Origin: Leucobacter sp.
GTDB taxonomy: Bacteria > Actinomycetota > Actinomycetes > Actinomycetales > Microbacteriaceae
DNA: 5,043 nucleotides
NCBI GenBank assembly: GCA_031178565.1
Contig: JAPSIU010000229.1
Coordinates: forward strand, 1 to 5,043
Reading direction: 5' to 3'
Under the pieces are notes generated by a model. It saw only the letters and a list, made by a program, of their open reading frames with translations. It was not told where the DNA came from and did no database searches. The position numbers were made by a program, and so were the translations under genes. Positions 1 through 4,652 of the stretch are shown here, piece after piece (within the stretch, counting starts at the first letter, position 1; every line of letters begins with the position of its first letter).

Positions 1-1238
1 ACGCCGGGCTGCTCCCGGCCTTCAAGGCCGTGGTGGAGCGGCTGTTCCAGCGGCGGCTCGTGAAACTCGTCTTCGCGACCGAGACGCTCGCCCTCGGCAT
101 CAACATGCCGGCCCGCGCCGTGGTGATCGAGCGGCTCGACAAGTTCAACGGCGAGCAGCGGGTGCCGCTCACCTCCGGCGAGTACACCCAGCTCACTGGC
201 CGCGCGGGACGCCGCGGCATCGACACCGAGGGGCACGCGGTCGTCGTCTGGAGCGACAGCGTGGATCTGGAGTCGCTCGCGCATCTCGCGGGGGCGCGAT
301 CGTTCCCGGTGCGATCGAGCTTTCGGCCGACCGCGAACATGGCCGTGAACCTGCTGCAGCGCATGGACAGGGAGCTCGCCCGCGACACGCTCGAACTGTC
401 CTTCGCGCAGTTCCAGGCGGACCGCGACGTGGTCGACCAGGCGCGGTCGCTGCGCGCCGAGCAGGACTCCCTCGCGGGATACGAGGCCGCCGCGGCGCGG
501 GCGCAGGGGGCCGACCGCAAGCGCTGGGAGGATCGCGCGCGGAAGCTGCGCCGACGGATCGAGCGGGGGAGGCGCCAGGTCGCGTCTCGCACCGGCACGA
601 TCGCGCGCACCTTCGACCGCGTCGTCGAGGAGCTGCTCGAGCTCGGCTATCTGGAGCGGGATCGCCGCGCGCCGCAGGGCGGACCGGAGGAACTCTCGGT
701 GACGCCGTGGGGCGAGCTGCTGAGACGGATCTACGGTGAGCGCGATCTGCTCGTCGCCGAGTGCGTGCGCCACGACCTCCTGGGCGGGCTCGACGCCGCC
801 GGGCTGGCGGCGATGTGCTGCGTGCTCAGCTACGAGCCGCGCAGGGACGACGAGGGCGAGCCCCGCCTGCCGGGAGGCGGGGCCTTCGCCGCGGCGTACG
901 GCGGTGTGCTCGACGCGTGGGCGGAGCTCGACGAGCTCGCCGAGCGGCACCGCCTCCCGCGCAGCGAGATGCCGCACGCGGGATTCGCGTCCGCGATGCA
1001 CGACTGGGCGAGCGGCGGGAGGATCGAGCGCGTGCTCGAGACCTCGGGTGTCGGTGCGGGCGACTTCGTGCGCTGGGTCAAGCAGACGATCGATCTGCTC
1101 GACCAGATCGCGCAGGCCTGCGAGACGGCGCTGCTCTCGGGCCGCGACGAGGAGCGTCTCGGCGACCTCGCGAAGCTCGCCCGCGACGCGAAGAGGAGTA
1201 TTCGGCGCGGCATCGTGGAAGCGTCGAGCAGGAGTTGA
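1..1238 (+). CDS. helY: SKI2-like DEAD/DEAH-box RNA helicase, HelY type (C-terminal part, 5' end outside window)
   Basis: This is the C-terminal ~412 residues of a superfamily 2 helicase of the Ski2/Mtr4/HelY group, ATP-dependent enzymes that unwind structured RNA in the cytoplasm. The reading frame is open from base 3, and the first residues (AGLLPAFKAVVE) match the stretch just after the family's HHAG motif, so the GTG at 30 is internal and not a start. Motif V (TETLALGINMP) lies at 78-110 and motif VI (QLTGRAGRRGID) at 189-224. A charged, mostly helical stretch follows at about 420-650, in the stalk/arch position. The tail from about 700 (LLVAECVRHDLLGGLDAAGLA) resembles the DSHCT domain that closes these proteins. 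The ATP-binding half (Walker A and DEVH/DExH boxes) is upstream and unseen. It shares an operon with the next gene through a 4-base overlap. Family assignment is firm; the symbol is by similarity to mycobacterial HelY. Confidence 0.9.
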   Translation, partial: AGLLPAFKAVVERLFQRRLVKLVFATETLALGINMPARAVVIERLDKFNGEQRVPLTSGEYTQLTGRAGRRGIDTEGHAVVVWSDSVDLESLAHLAGARSFPVRSSFRPTANMAVNLLQRMDRELARDTLELSFAQFQADRDVVDQARSLRAEQDSLAGYEAAAARAQGADRKRWEDRARKLRRRIERGRRQVASRTGTIARTFDRVVEELLELGYLERDRRAPQGGPEELSVTPWGELLRRIYGERDLLVAECVRHDLLGGLDAAGLAAMCCVLSYEPRRDDEGEPRLPGGGAFAAAYGGVLDAWAELDELAERHRLPRSEMPHAGFASAMHDWASGGRIERVLETSGVGAGDFVRWVKQTIDLLDQIAQACETALLSGRDEERLGDLAKLARDAKRSIRRGIVEASSRS

Positions 1239-2884
1239 GCGGGATCCCGGATACTCGGCGCCCTCGGCGGCTGCCGTGGTGGGCCGCCCTCGCCGCTGCG
1301 GCGACGGGCGGCGTGCTGATCGACACGTCGACTCCGGCGCTCGCGTGGTGGCCGGCCGCCTTCCTCGGCACCGCTCTCGTGATCGCCTCGGTGTGGCAGC
1401 AGCGCGCCGGGCTCGGGGCGCTCGCGGGTGCCGTCGCCGGAGCGGCGTTCTGGATGCCCCACATCTCGTGGCTGACCCTCTACCTCGGACCGGTGCCCTG
1501 GCTGGGGCTCTGCGGCGTCATGATCGCCTGGTTCGCGCTCTTCGGGCTCGCGGCGGCGGTCGCGACGCGGGGGATCGAGCGGATCGCGGGGCGGCTGCCG
1601 GTGCTCGTGCTGACGGTGGCGCAGGCGATCGCAGTGGCCGGCCTCTGGGTGCTGCGGGAGCAGCTCCAGGGGTCCTGGCCCTACGGCGGATTCGCCTGGG
1701 GGCGCCTCGCGCACACGCAGTCCGAGAGCCCGCTCGGGGAGGCCGTCTCCTGGCTCGGCTTCGCGGGCCTCTCCGGTCTCATCGCACTGGTCTGCGCGAT
1801 CCCGGTCTCCGTGCTCCTCCTGTCGGCCCGTCCGCGGACCGCCCCGCGCCGCGCGGCGGTCGCGGCCTTCTCGGGAGCGCTCGTGCTCCTCATCATCGCC
1901 GGCCTCGTCCCCTCCGCGCCGCTCGAGCGGAGCGGCACCCTCCGCGTCGCGGCGGTGCAGGGCGATTCGAAGTCGGGGATCTTCGACGACCGCGAGTCTG
2001 GGCAGGTGCTCCGCGACCACCTCGACGCCACGGCGGCGCTGCTCGATCGGCTCGAGGCAGAGGGGGAGAGCGTCGACGTGATCGTGTGGCCCGAGAACAG
2101 CGCGGAGTTCGATCTCCCCGGGAACGAGCTCGGCGGGTTCCGCGTGGCGAAGCTCGCGCAGCGGGCGGGGGCGCCGATCCTCGTGGGATCGATCCTGCGC
2201 GGCGACGACGGCAGCTACACGAACAGCTCGCTCGTGTGGGGTCCCGACGGCGAGGTCGAGGGGGAGCGCTACGACAAGCGCTACCCCGTGCCGTTCGCGG
2301 AGTACATGCCGAATCGCGAGTTCTTCCACGCGCTGGCCCCGGATCTCGTGGATCTCGTCCAGCTGGAGTACACCGCGGGGACGCGGCCGCCCGTGATCGA
2401 GGTGGAGGCGGGGTCGACCCGCGAGACGGTGCGGGCGGGCCTCGCCATCTGCTTCGACATCATCTTCGACGGCCAGGCCGTCGCCGCGATGGACGGCGGA
2501 GCCGAGGTGATCTTCGCCCAGACCAACAACGCCGACTTCGGACGCACCGACGAGAGCGCCCAGCAGCTCGCGATCGCCAGGCTTCGTGCGGTCGAGACCG
2601 GTCGGGCACTCGTCAACATCTCCACGGTCGGCACGAGCGCGATGGTCGCGCCGGACGGCCGCGACCTGGACCGGCTCGTGCCCTTCACCGCCGACGCGAT
2701 GGTCGCCGAGGTGCCGCTCGTCGAGGGCATGACCCCCGCGCTGCGCTTCGGCTCGCTCATCGCGGCCGCGTGGATGCTCGCCGGGGCGGCGGGACTCGTC
2801 GCCGGTGCGCTCGGTGCGCTGGGCGCGATCCGGAGTCGCGGGGAGGCGCGGGCGCCCAGGGCCGCGGTGCGGGCCGGCCGCTGA
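1235..2884 (+). CDS. lnt: Apolipoprotein N-acyltransferase
   Basis: Integral membrane enzyme that adds the third acyl chain to the N-terminal cysteine of diacylated lipoproteins, the last lipoprotein maturation step. From the TTG at 1235 it is 549 residues (E. coli Lnt is 512). Hydrophobic segments lie at about 15-30, 38-54, 58-80, 88-111, 121-140, 170-190 and 204-222, with a last one near 507-532. Between them, from about residue 227, is the nitrilase-like catalytic domain. The triad is visible: E287 in VWPEN, K348 in YDKRYPVPFAEYMP and C406 in GLAICFD. A Trp-Pro motif (GSWPYGGFAWG, 147-156) fits the conserved periplasmic loop. The start is the least certain part. TTG at 1235 overlaps the helicase stop as TTGA, but the nearest purine run (AGGAG, 1230-1234) abuts it. 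The next in-frame candidate, GTG 1313, would cut into the first membrane helix. No other in-frame start lies close upstream. Confidence 0.93.
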   Translation: MSGIPDTRRPRRLPWWAALAAAATGGVLIDTSTPALAWWPAAFLGTALVIASVWQQRAGLGALAGAVAGAAFWMPHISWLTLYLGPVPWLGLCGVMIAWFALFGLAAAVATRGIERIAGRLPVLVLTVAQAIAVAGLWVLREQLQGSWPYGGFAWGRLAHTQSESPLGEAVSWLGFAGLSGLIALVCAIPVSVLLLSARPRTAPRRAAVAAFSGALVLLIIAGLVPSAPLERSGTLRVAAVQGDSKSGIFDDRESGQVLRDHLDATAALLDRLEAEGESVDVIVWPENSAEFDLPGNELGGFRVAKLAQRAGAPILVGSILRGDDGSYTNSSLVWGPDGEVEGERYDKRYPVPFAEYMPNREFFHALAPDLVDLVQLEYTAGTRPPVIEVEAGSTRETVRAGLAICFDIIFDGQAVAAMDGGAEVIFAQTNNADFGRTDESAQQLAIARLRAVETGRALVNISTVGTSAMVAPDGRDLDRLVPFTADAMVAEVPLVEGMTPALRFGSLIAAAWMLAGAAGLVAGALGALGAIRSRGEARAPRAAVRAGR

Positions 2885-2896
2885 GGCTGTCGGCCG
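2875..2896. terminator. Possible weak hairpin between convergent lnt and rbpA
   Basis: CGGCCG at 2875-2880 can pair with CGGCCG at 2891-2896 around a 10-base loop that contains the lnt stop codon. All six pairs are G-C. No T-run follows on either strand, so it is not a standard intrinsic terminator, and CGGCCG is self-complementary and common in such DNA. It is listed only because it is the one structure in the 18-bp gap where two transcripts meet. Confidence 0.22.
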
Positions 2897-2902
2897 CCCT
2901 GA

Positions 2903-3262
2903 CTACTTCCCGCTGCCGCGGCGGGCGCGGAGCAGCTGCAGGCGCTCCTCGAGGAGCTCTTCCAGTTCTTCCCGCGTGCGGCGCTCGATGAGCATGTCCC
3001 AGGGCGTGCGCTGCGACGCCTCCTTCTCCTCGAACTCGGCCCGCGCGGTGCGCCCGGCCTCGTCGTCGAGGAAACCGACCTCGCCCGTCTTCTGGTCGAC
3101 CCACTCCGCGGGCGGGTCGGCGTCGGCGTCGAACATCACGGTGAAGCGGACGCCCTTATCCGTCAGGTATTCGACGGCACGGCGGGGCGAGAGCTCGACG
3201 CCCTCTTCCCCCTGCAGGCTCGTCGCTCCGATGCGCGTTCCGCGAAGCGTTCGATCGGCCAT
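2903..3262 (-). CDS. rbpA: RNA polymerase-binding protein RbpA
   Basis: Small actinobacterial transcription factor that binds the principal sigma factor and RNA polymerase and stabilises the open promoter complex. The product is 119 residues (M. tuberculosis RbpA is about 111). The N-terminal tail (MADRTLRGTRIGA, 1-13) is the family signature. A small beta-rich core spans about 29-66. A linker covers about 67-86. The C-terminal sigma-interaction domain starts at PWDMLIERR (87-95) and ends in a Leu/Glu-rich helix (ELEELLEERLQLL). The reading frame extends 41 codons further upstream, but ATG 3262 is chosen because the MADR signature begins there and an AGGAGG lies 5 bases before it. The protein has no Cys or His, so it cannot carry the zinc site of the S. 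coelicolor protein. Its linker is acidic (E76, E78, E79, E81) where the mycobacterial one is lysine-rich. It is convergent with lnt and divergent from the SDR gene. Confidence 0.94.
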   Translation of the reverse strand: MADRTLRGTRIGATSLQGEEGVELSPRRAVEYLTDKGVRFTVMFDADADPPAEWVDQKTGEVGFLDDEAGRTARAEFEEKEASQRTPWDMLIERRTREELEELLEERLQLLRARRGSGK

Positions 3263-3267
3263 GTGGA

Positions 3268-3273
3268 CCTCCT
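3268..3273 (-). promoter_or_regulatory. rbpA ribosome binding site
   Basis: CCTCCT on the + strand reads AGGAGG on the coding strand, 5 bases before the ATG at 3262. This near-perfect Shine-Dalgarno site decides the start over the longer reading frame that continues to 3385. Confidence 0.85.
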
Positions 3274-3331
3274 CGCCTGTGTTGATCACGGCGGTGCCGC
3301 CCGCTGTCGCAGAGGCCTCCGCCGTTCTTGC

Positions 3332-3337
3332 AGCGTA
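3332..3337 (-). promoter_or_regulatory. Candidate -10 element for rbpA
   Basis: AGCGTA on the + strand reads TACGCT on the minus strand, matching the actinobacterial TAnnnT -10 pattern. Transcription from about 3325 would give a leader of roughly 60 bases. The hexamer 17 bases upstream (TATCGG on the minus strand, 3355-3360) is a poor -35. No convincing SigR/SigH-type GGGAAT...GTT pair was found, although rbpA is in that regulon in Streptomyces. Confidence 0.25.
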
Positions 3338-3388
3338 CTCCTCCGGGCGGCATCCCGATACCCCCGTGCTCGGCTCTGCGCGCACCCC

Positions 3389-3432
3389 CGCGCCGCGGCG
3401 CGCGCCGTGCCGTGTGCCGTGCCGCGTGCCGT
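3389..3432. repeat. GC palindrome followed by GTGCCGT short repeats
   Basis: CGCGCCGCGGCGCG at 3389-3402 is a perfect 14-bp palindrome. It is followed by GTGCCGT at 3407-3413, 3414-3420 and 3426-3432, with the variant GTGCCGC at 3419-3425. Put another way, a 12-bp unit occurs twice in tandem (3407-3418 and 3419-3430) with one mismatch. The block lies in the middle of the divergent rbpA/SDR intergenic region. It may be a slippage-prone low-complexity tract or a binding region; the sequence does not decide. Confidence 0.5.
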
Positions 3433-3471
3433 TCGGCCGCTGCGGAGCCGGGGCGCGGGTGCGTCGTCCAC

Positions 3472-3477
3472 TACGCT
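3472..3477 (+). promoter_or_regulatory. Candidate -10 element for the SDR gene
   Basis: TACGCT fits the TAnnnT -10 pattern, and a start near 3484 would give a leader of about 28 bases before GTG 3512. The region 17 bases upstream is GC-rich and offers no recognisable -35, so the call rests on position and one hexamer. Confidence 0.3.
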
Positions 3478-3501
3478 GGGAGCACTACGTCTCGACGATT
3501 T

Positions 3502-3506
3502 AGGAG
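3502..3506 (+). promoter_or_regulatory. SDR gene ribosome binding site
   Basis: AGGAG with a 5-base spacer to GTG 3512. It selects this start within a reading frame that is open back to 3263. Confidence 0.75.
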
Positions 3507-3511
3507 CACTT

Positions 3512-4273
3512 GTGACTCAGATTCTTGAACCGGGCAGCCTCGCAGGGCGCCGCGCGCTCGTCACGGGATCGTCCCGCGGGGTCGGCGCCGATACCGTGCG
3601 GTACTTCGCCGAGGCGGGCGCCGATGTCGTCGTGAACTTCCGCAACAAGGCTCCGCGGGCCGAGAAGCTGGCGGCGCAGCTGCGAGAGCTGGGGGTCCGG
3701 GCGCTCGTGCAGGGGGCGGACCTCACGGATCCCGAGTCGGTGGGCGAGATGATGCGCGGGGTGCAGGACGAATTCGGCGGGATCGACATCCTCGTGCTCA
3801 ACGCCTCCGGCGGCATGGAGAGCGGCATGGGCGAGGACTACGCGCTCCAGCTCAACCGCGACGCGCAGCTCTCGGTGCTCGACGCCGCACTTCCGCTCAT
3901 GGAGGAGGGGGCGAGGGTGGTCTTCGTGACCAGTCATCAGGCGCACTTCATCCGCACCACCCCGACCATGCCCGAGTACGCTCCGGTCGCCCTGTCGAAG
4001 CGCGCGGGGGAGGACGCCCTGCGAGACCGGATCCCCGAGCTCGAGAAGCGCGGGATCGGGTTCGTCGTCGTGTCCGGCGACATGATCGAGGGCACGGTGA
4101 CCGCGACGCTGCTCAATCGCCTGAACCCGGGCGCCATCGAGGAGCGCCGCGAGCAGGCGGGTCGGCTCTACAACGTGGCCGAGTTCGCGGCGGAGGTCGC
4201 TCGCGCCGCTGTCGAACCGGTTCCCGCGGACCACACGCGCCTCGTCGGCGACACCTCGAGCTTCGCCTCGTAG
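3512..4273 (+). CDS. SDR-family oxidoreductase with displaced active-site Tyr/Lys spacing
   Basis: Short-chain dehydrogenase/reductase of 253 residues, the usual length for classical SDRs, probably a soluble NAD(P)-dependent oxidoreductase; the substrate is unknown. The Rossmann nucleotide motif TGSSRGVG is at 18-25. N42-F43-R44-N45 after the second strand could favour NADP. D70 (GADLTDP) fits the adenine-ring contact, and NASGG (97-101) replaces the common NNAG. Candidate catalytic residues are N115, S141 (in VTSHQAH), Y156 and K163. The odd point is spacing: Tyr and Lys are seven apart (YAPVALSK) rather than the canonical YxxxK, and V159 sits four before the Lys. S141-Y156 is also slightly long. 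I have the impression that a conserved actinobacterial subfamily shares this arrangement, in which case it is a family trait and not decay. GTG 3512 is chosen for its AGGAG and because the protein begins about 10 residues before the first strand, as expected. It stands alone between a candidate promoter and a hairpin. Confidence 0.88.
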   Translation: MTQILEPGSLAGRRALVTGSSRGVGADTVRYFAEAGADVVVNFRNKAPRAEKLAAQLRELGVRALVQGADLTDPESVGEMMRGVQDEFGGIDILVLNASGGMESGMGEDYALQLNRDAQLSVLDAALPLMEEGARVVFVTSHQAHFIRTTPTMPEYAPVALSKRAGEDALRDRIPELEKRGIGFVVVSGDMIEGTVTATLLNRLNPGAIEERREQAGRLYNVAEFAAEVARAAVEPVPADHTRLVGDTSSFAS

Positions 4274-4299
4274 CGCACCGACGCGCGGCGCGCGCTCTC

Positions 4300-4366
4300 A
4301 GCCGGAGTTCGATAGTTGAACGGCCTTGCGGTCGCTCTTCCGACTATCGGACTCCGGCTTTCTCGT
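4300..4366 (+). terminator. Long hairpin, probable terminator of the SDR gene
   Basis: Bases 4300-4318 pair with 4341-4359 through 19 base pairs, two of them G-T wobbles; the left arm begins AGCCGGAGTT. The 22-base apex holds a second small stem (4321-4325 with 4330-4334, loop TTGC). A short, broken T-run (CTTTCTC) follows. The stem starts 27 bases after the SDR stop, the right place for a terminator. The length and the two-part stem are more than most intrinsic terminators need, and the T-run is weak, which is usual in high-GC actinobacteria. Confidence 0.72.
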
Positions 4367-4382
4367 CCCCTCTCGGGGGTCG

Positions 4383-4420
4383 ATTTCGGGGTCGCAACGG
4401 AAATGTTTCGGGTGTGTTTC
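4383..4420 (-). promoter_or_regulatory. Four 11-bp-phased half-sites, GlnR/MtrA-like
   Basis: On the + strand ATTTC (4383), GCAAC (4394), GTTTC (4405) and GTTTC (4416) are each separated by exactly 6 bases. Read on the minus strand these are GAAAC, GAAAC, GTTGC and GAAAT. The GlnR consensus of actinomycetes is gTnAc-n6-GaAAc repeated at the same 11-bp step; MtrA binds related half-sites. The match is good in spacing and in the GAAAC sites but imperfect in the gTnAc sites. The distance to the gltB start is about 235 bases. Confidence 0.35.
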
Positions 4421-4432
4421 GCGAAATCTCCC

Positions 4433-4462
4433 CGTGCGGAAAGTGTCAAGAAGTTCCGCACG
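4433..4462. repeat. Perfect 9-bp inverted repeat
   Basis: CGTGCGGAA (4433-4441) and TTCCGCACG (4454-4462) are exact reverse complements with a 12-base spacer, so equivalent bases sit 21 apart, two helical turns. This suits a dimeric DNA-binding protein or an RNA hairpin. It lies upstream of the predicted gltB promoter. Confidence 0.5.
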
Positions 4463-4495
4463 ATATTCGGATTATGCGCATGTAATACCGAATCG
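4461..4495. repeat. Imperfect 35-bp palindrome
   Basis: ATTCGG (4465-4470) pairs with CCGAAT (4488-4493), and ATTA (4471-4474) pairs with TAAT (4483-4486), leaving A4487 unpaired. The core includes the 8-bp palindrome ATGCGCAT (4474-4481). The outer bases CGAT and ATCG extend the symmetry with a two-base offset. It overlaps the end of the preceding inverted repeat by two bases. An operator is the simplest reading. Confidence 0.5.
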
Positions 4496-4517
4496 TGTGC
4501 ATAAAGTGCGTGAGGTG

Positions 4518-4549
4518 ATTCGTTTCACCGAAGAAACGAGTGGTATCTT
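4518..4549 (+). promoter_or_regulatory. Candidate gltB promoter (extended -10) with overlapping operator
   Basis: TGGTATCTT (4541-4549) is an extended -10: TGn followed by TATCTT (4544-4549). No good TTGACA-like -35 is present at 16-18 bases, as often with extended -10 promoters. Immediately upstream, TCGTTTC (4520-4526) and GAAACGA (4533-4539) form a perfect inverted repeat with a 6-base spacer, extendable by a wobble and one more pair to 4518-4541. The inner GTTTC-N6-GAAAC has the spacing of a GlnR box. Its position over the spacer/-35 zone would suit repression, or activation replacing a -35. The predicted start is near 4556, giving a leader of about 97 bases. Confidence 0.5.
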
Positions 4550-4550
4550 G

Positions 4551-4571
4551 GGATCCCAGACACCTGGATCC
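4551..4571 (+). promoter_or_regulatory. Hairpin/dyad at the predicted gltB transcription start
   Basis: GGATCC (4551-4556) plus AG (4558-4559) pairs with CT (4564-4565) plus GGATCC (4566-4571), with C4557 bulged and a four-base loop ACAC. It sits just after the -10 element, so it could act as DNA operator or, if the start is slightly upstream, as a stabilising hairpin at the 5' end of the mRNA. GGATCC is itself palindromic, so part of the symmetry is automatic. Confidence 0.35.
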
Positions 4572-4624
4572 GCGCGCGACGGCGTCGTCCGCAGCTCGCC
4601 CAGTGTGCAGCACGCCCGGGCCGC

Positions 4625-4652
4625 CGACGTCCCGCCGAGAGAGAGGACGTCG
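4625..4652 (+). promoter_or_regulatory. gltB ribosome binding site inside an 8-bp hairpin
   Basis: CGACGTCC (4625-4632) is the exact reverse complement of GGACGTCG (4645-4652), the eight bases directly before the gltB ATG, with a 12-base loop. The Shine-Dalgarno candidate AGAGGA (4642-4647, 5 bases before ATG) is split between the loop and the 3' arm. If folded, the stem would partly hide the site and abut the start codon. This AGAGGA also decides for ATG 4653 over the in-frame ATG 4668, which has no purine-rich site before it. Confidence 0.5.

Larger units (their letters stand above)
4274..4652. other. Gene-free SDR-gltB intergenic region with low-GC core
   Basis: There is no credible gene in these 379 bases; the short open frames here lack ribosome binding sites and family resemblance. 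In order it holds: a GC-rich stretch after the SDR stop, the terminator-like hairpin (4300-4359), GTTTC-type half-sites (4383-4420), a 9-bp inverted repeat (4433-4462), a long dyad (4461-4495), an inverted repeat joined to an extended -10 (4518-4549), a hairpin at the predicted transcription start (4551-4571), and a GC-rich leader ending in a hairpin over the gltB ribosome binding site (4625-4652). By hand count, 4441-4560 is about 46% GC, far below the flanking genes. Confidence 0.8.

Noticed and set aside
830..2329. 499-codon open frame on the minus strand opposite helicase and lnt
   Set aside because: Its product is a low-complexity run rich in Arg, Pro, Glu and His with no family resemblance. 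Long antisense frames are expected opposite GC-rich genes, and the + strand frames have clear motifs.
736..2991. 751-codon open frame on the + strand spanning the helicase end, lnt and part of rbpA
   Set aside because: It is a shifted-frame shadow: Arg/Ala/Gly-rich, no motifs, and it runs across three recognised genes.
3325..3360. SigR/SigH-type promoter for rbpA (GGGAT near 3352-3356 on the minus strand)
   Set aside because: The -35-like GGGAT is present, but no GTT -10 follows at 18-19 bases.
3263..3385. Upstream extension of the rbpA frame to 3385
   Set aside because: The family signature MADRTLRG begins at 3262 with an AGGAGG 5 bases before it; the extra 41 residues have no family counterpart.
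3263..3511. Upstream extension of the SDR frame back to 3263
   Set aside because: The added residues are Cys/Arg-rich and overlap the rbpA ribosome binding site and the repeat block. GTG 3512 has an AGGAG and gives a normal SDR N-terminus.
4281..4295. CG-alternating tract after the SDR stop
   Set aside because: Alternating C and G runs like this arise easily in GC-rich DNA, and it has no clean dyad or repeat unit.
4316..4504. 62-codon open frame in the gltB upstream region
   Set aside because: It starts inside the terminator hairpin, has no ribosome binding site and crosses several dyads; no recognisable product.
4556..4652. Riboswitch or T-box in the gltB leader
   Set aside because: The leader is only about 97 bases. 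I see no T-box sequence and no known glutamine riboswitch layout; only the simple hairpins reported.
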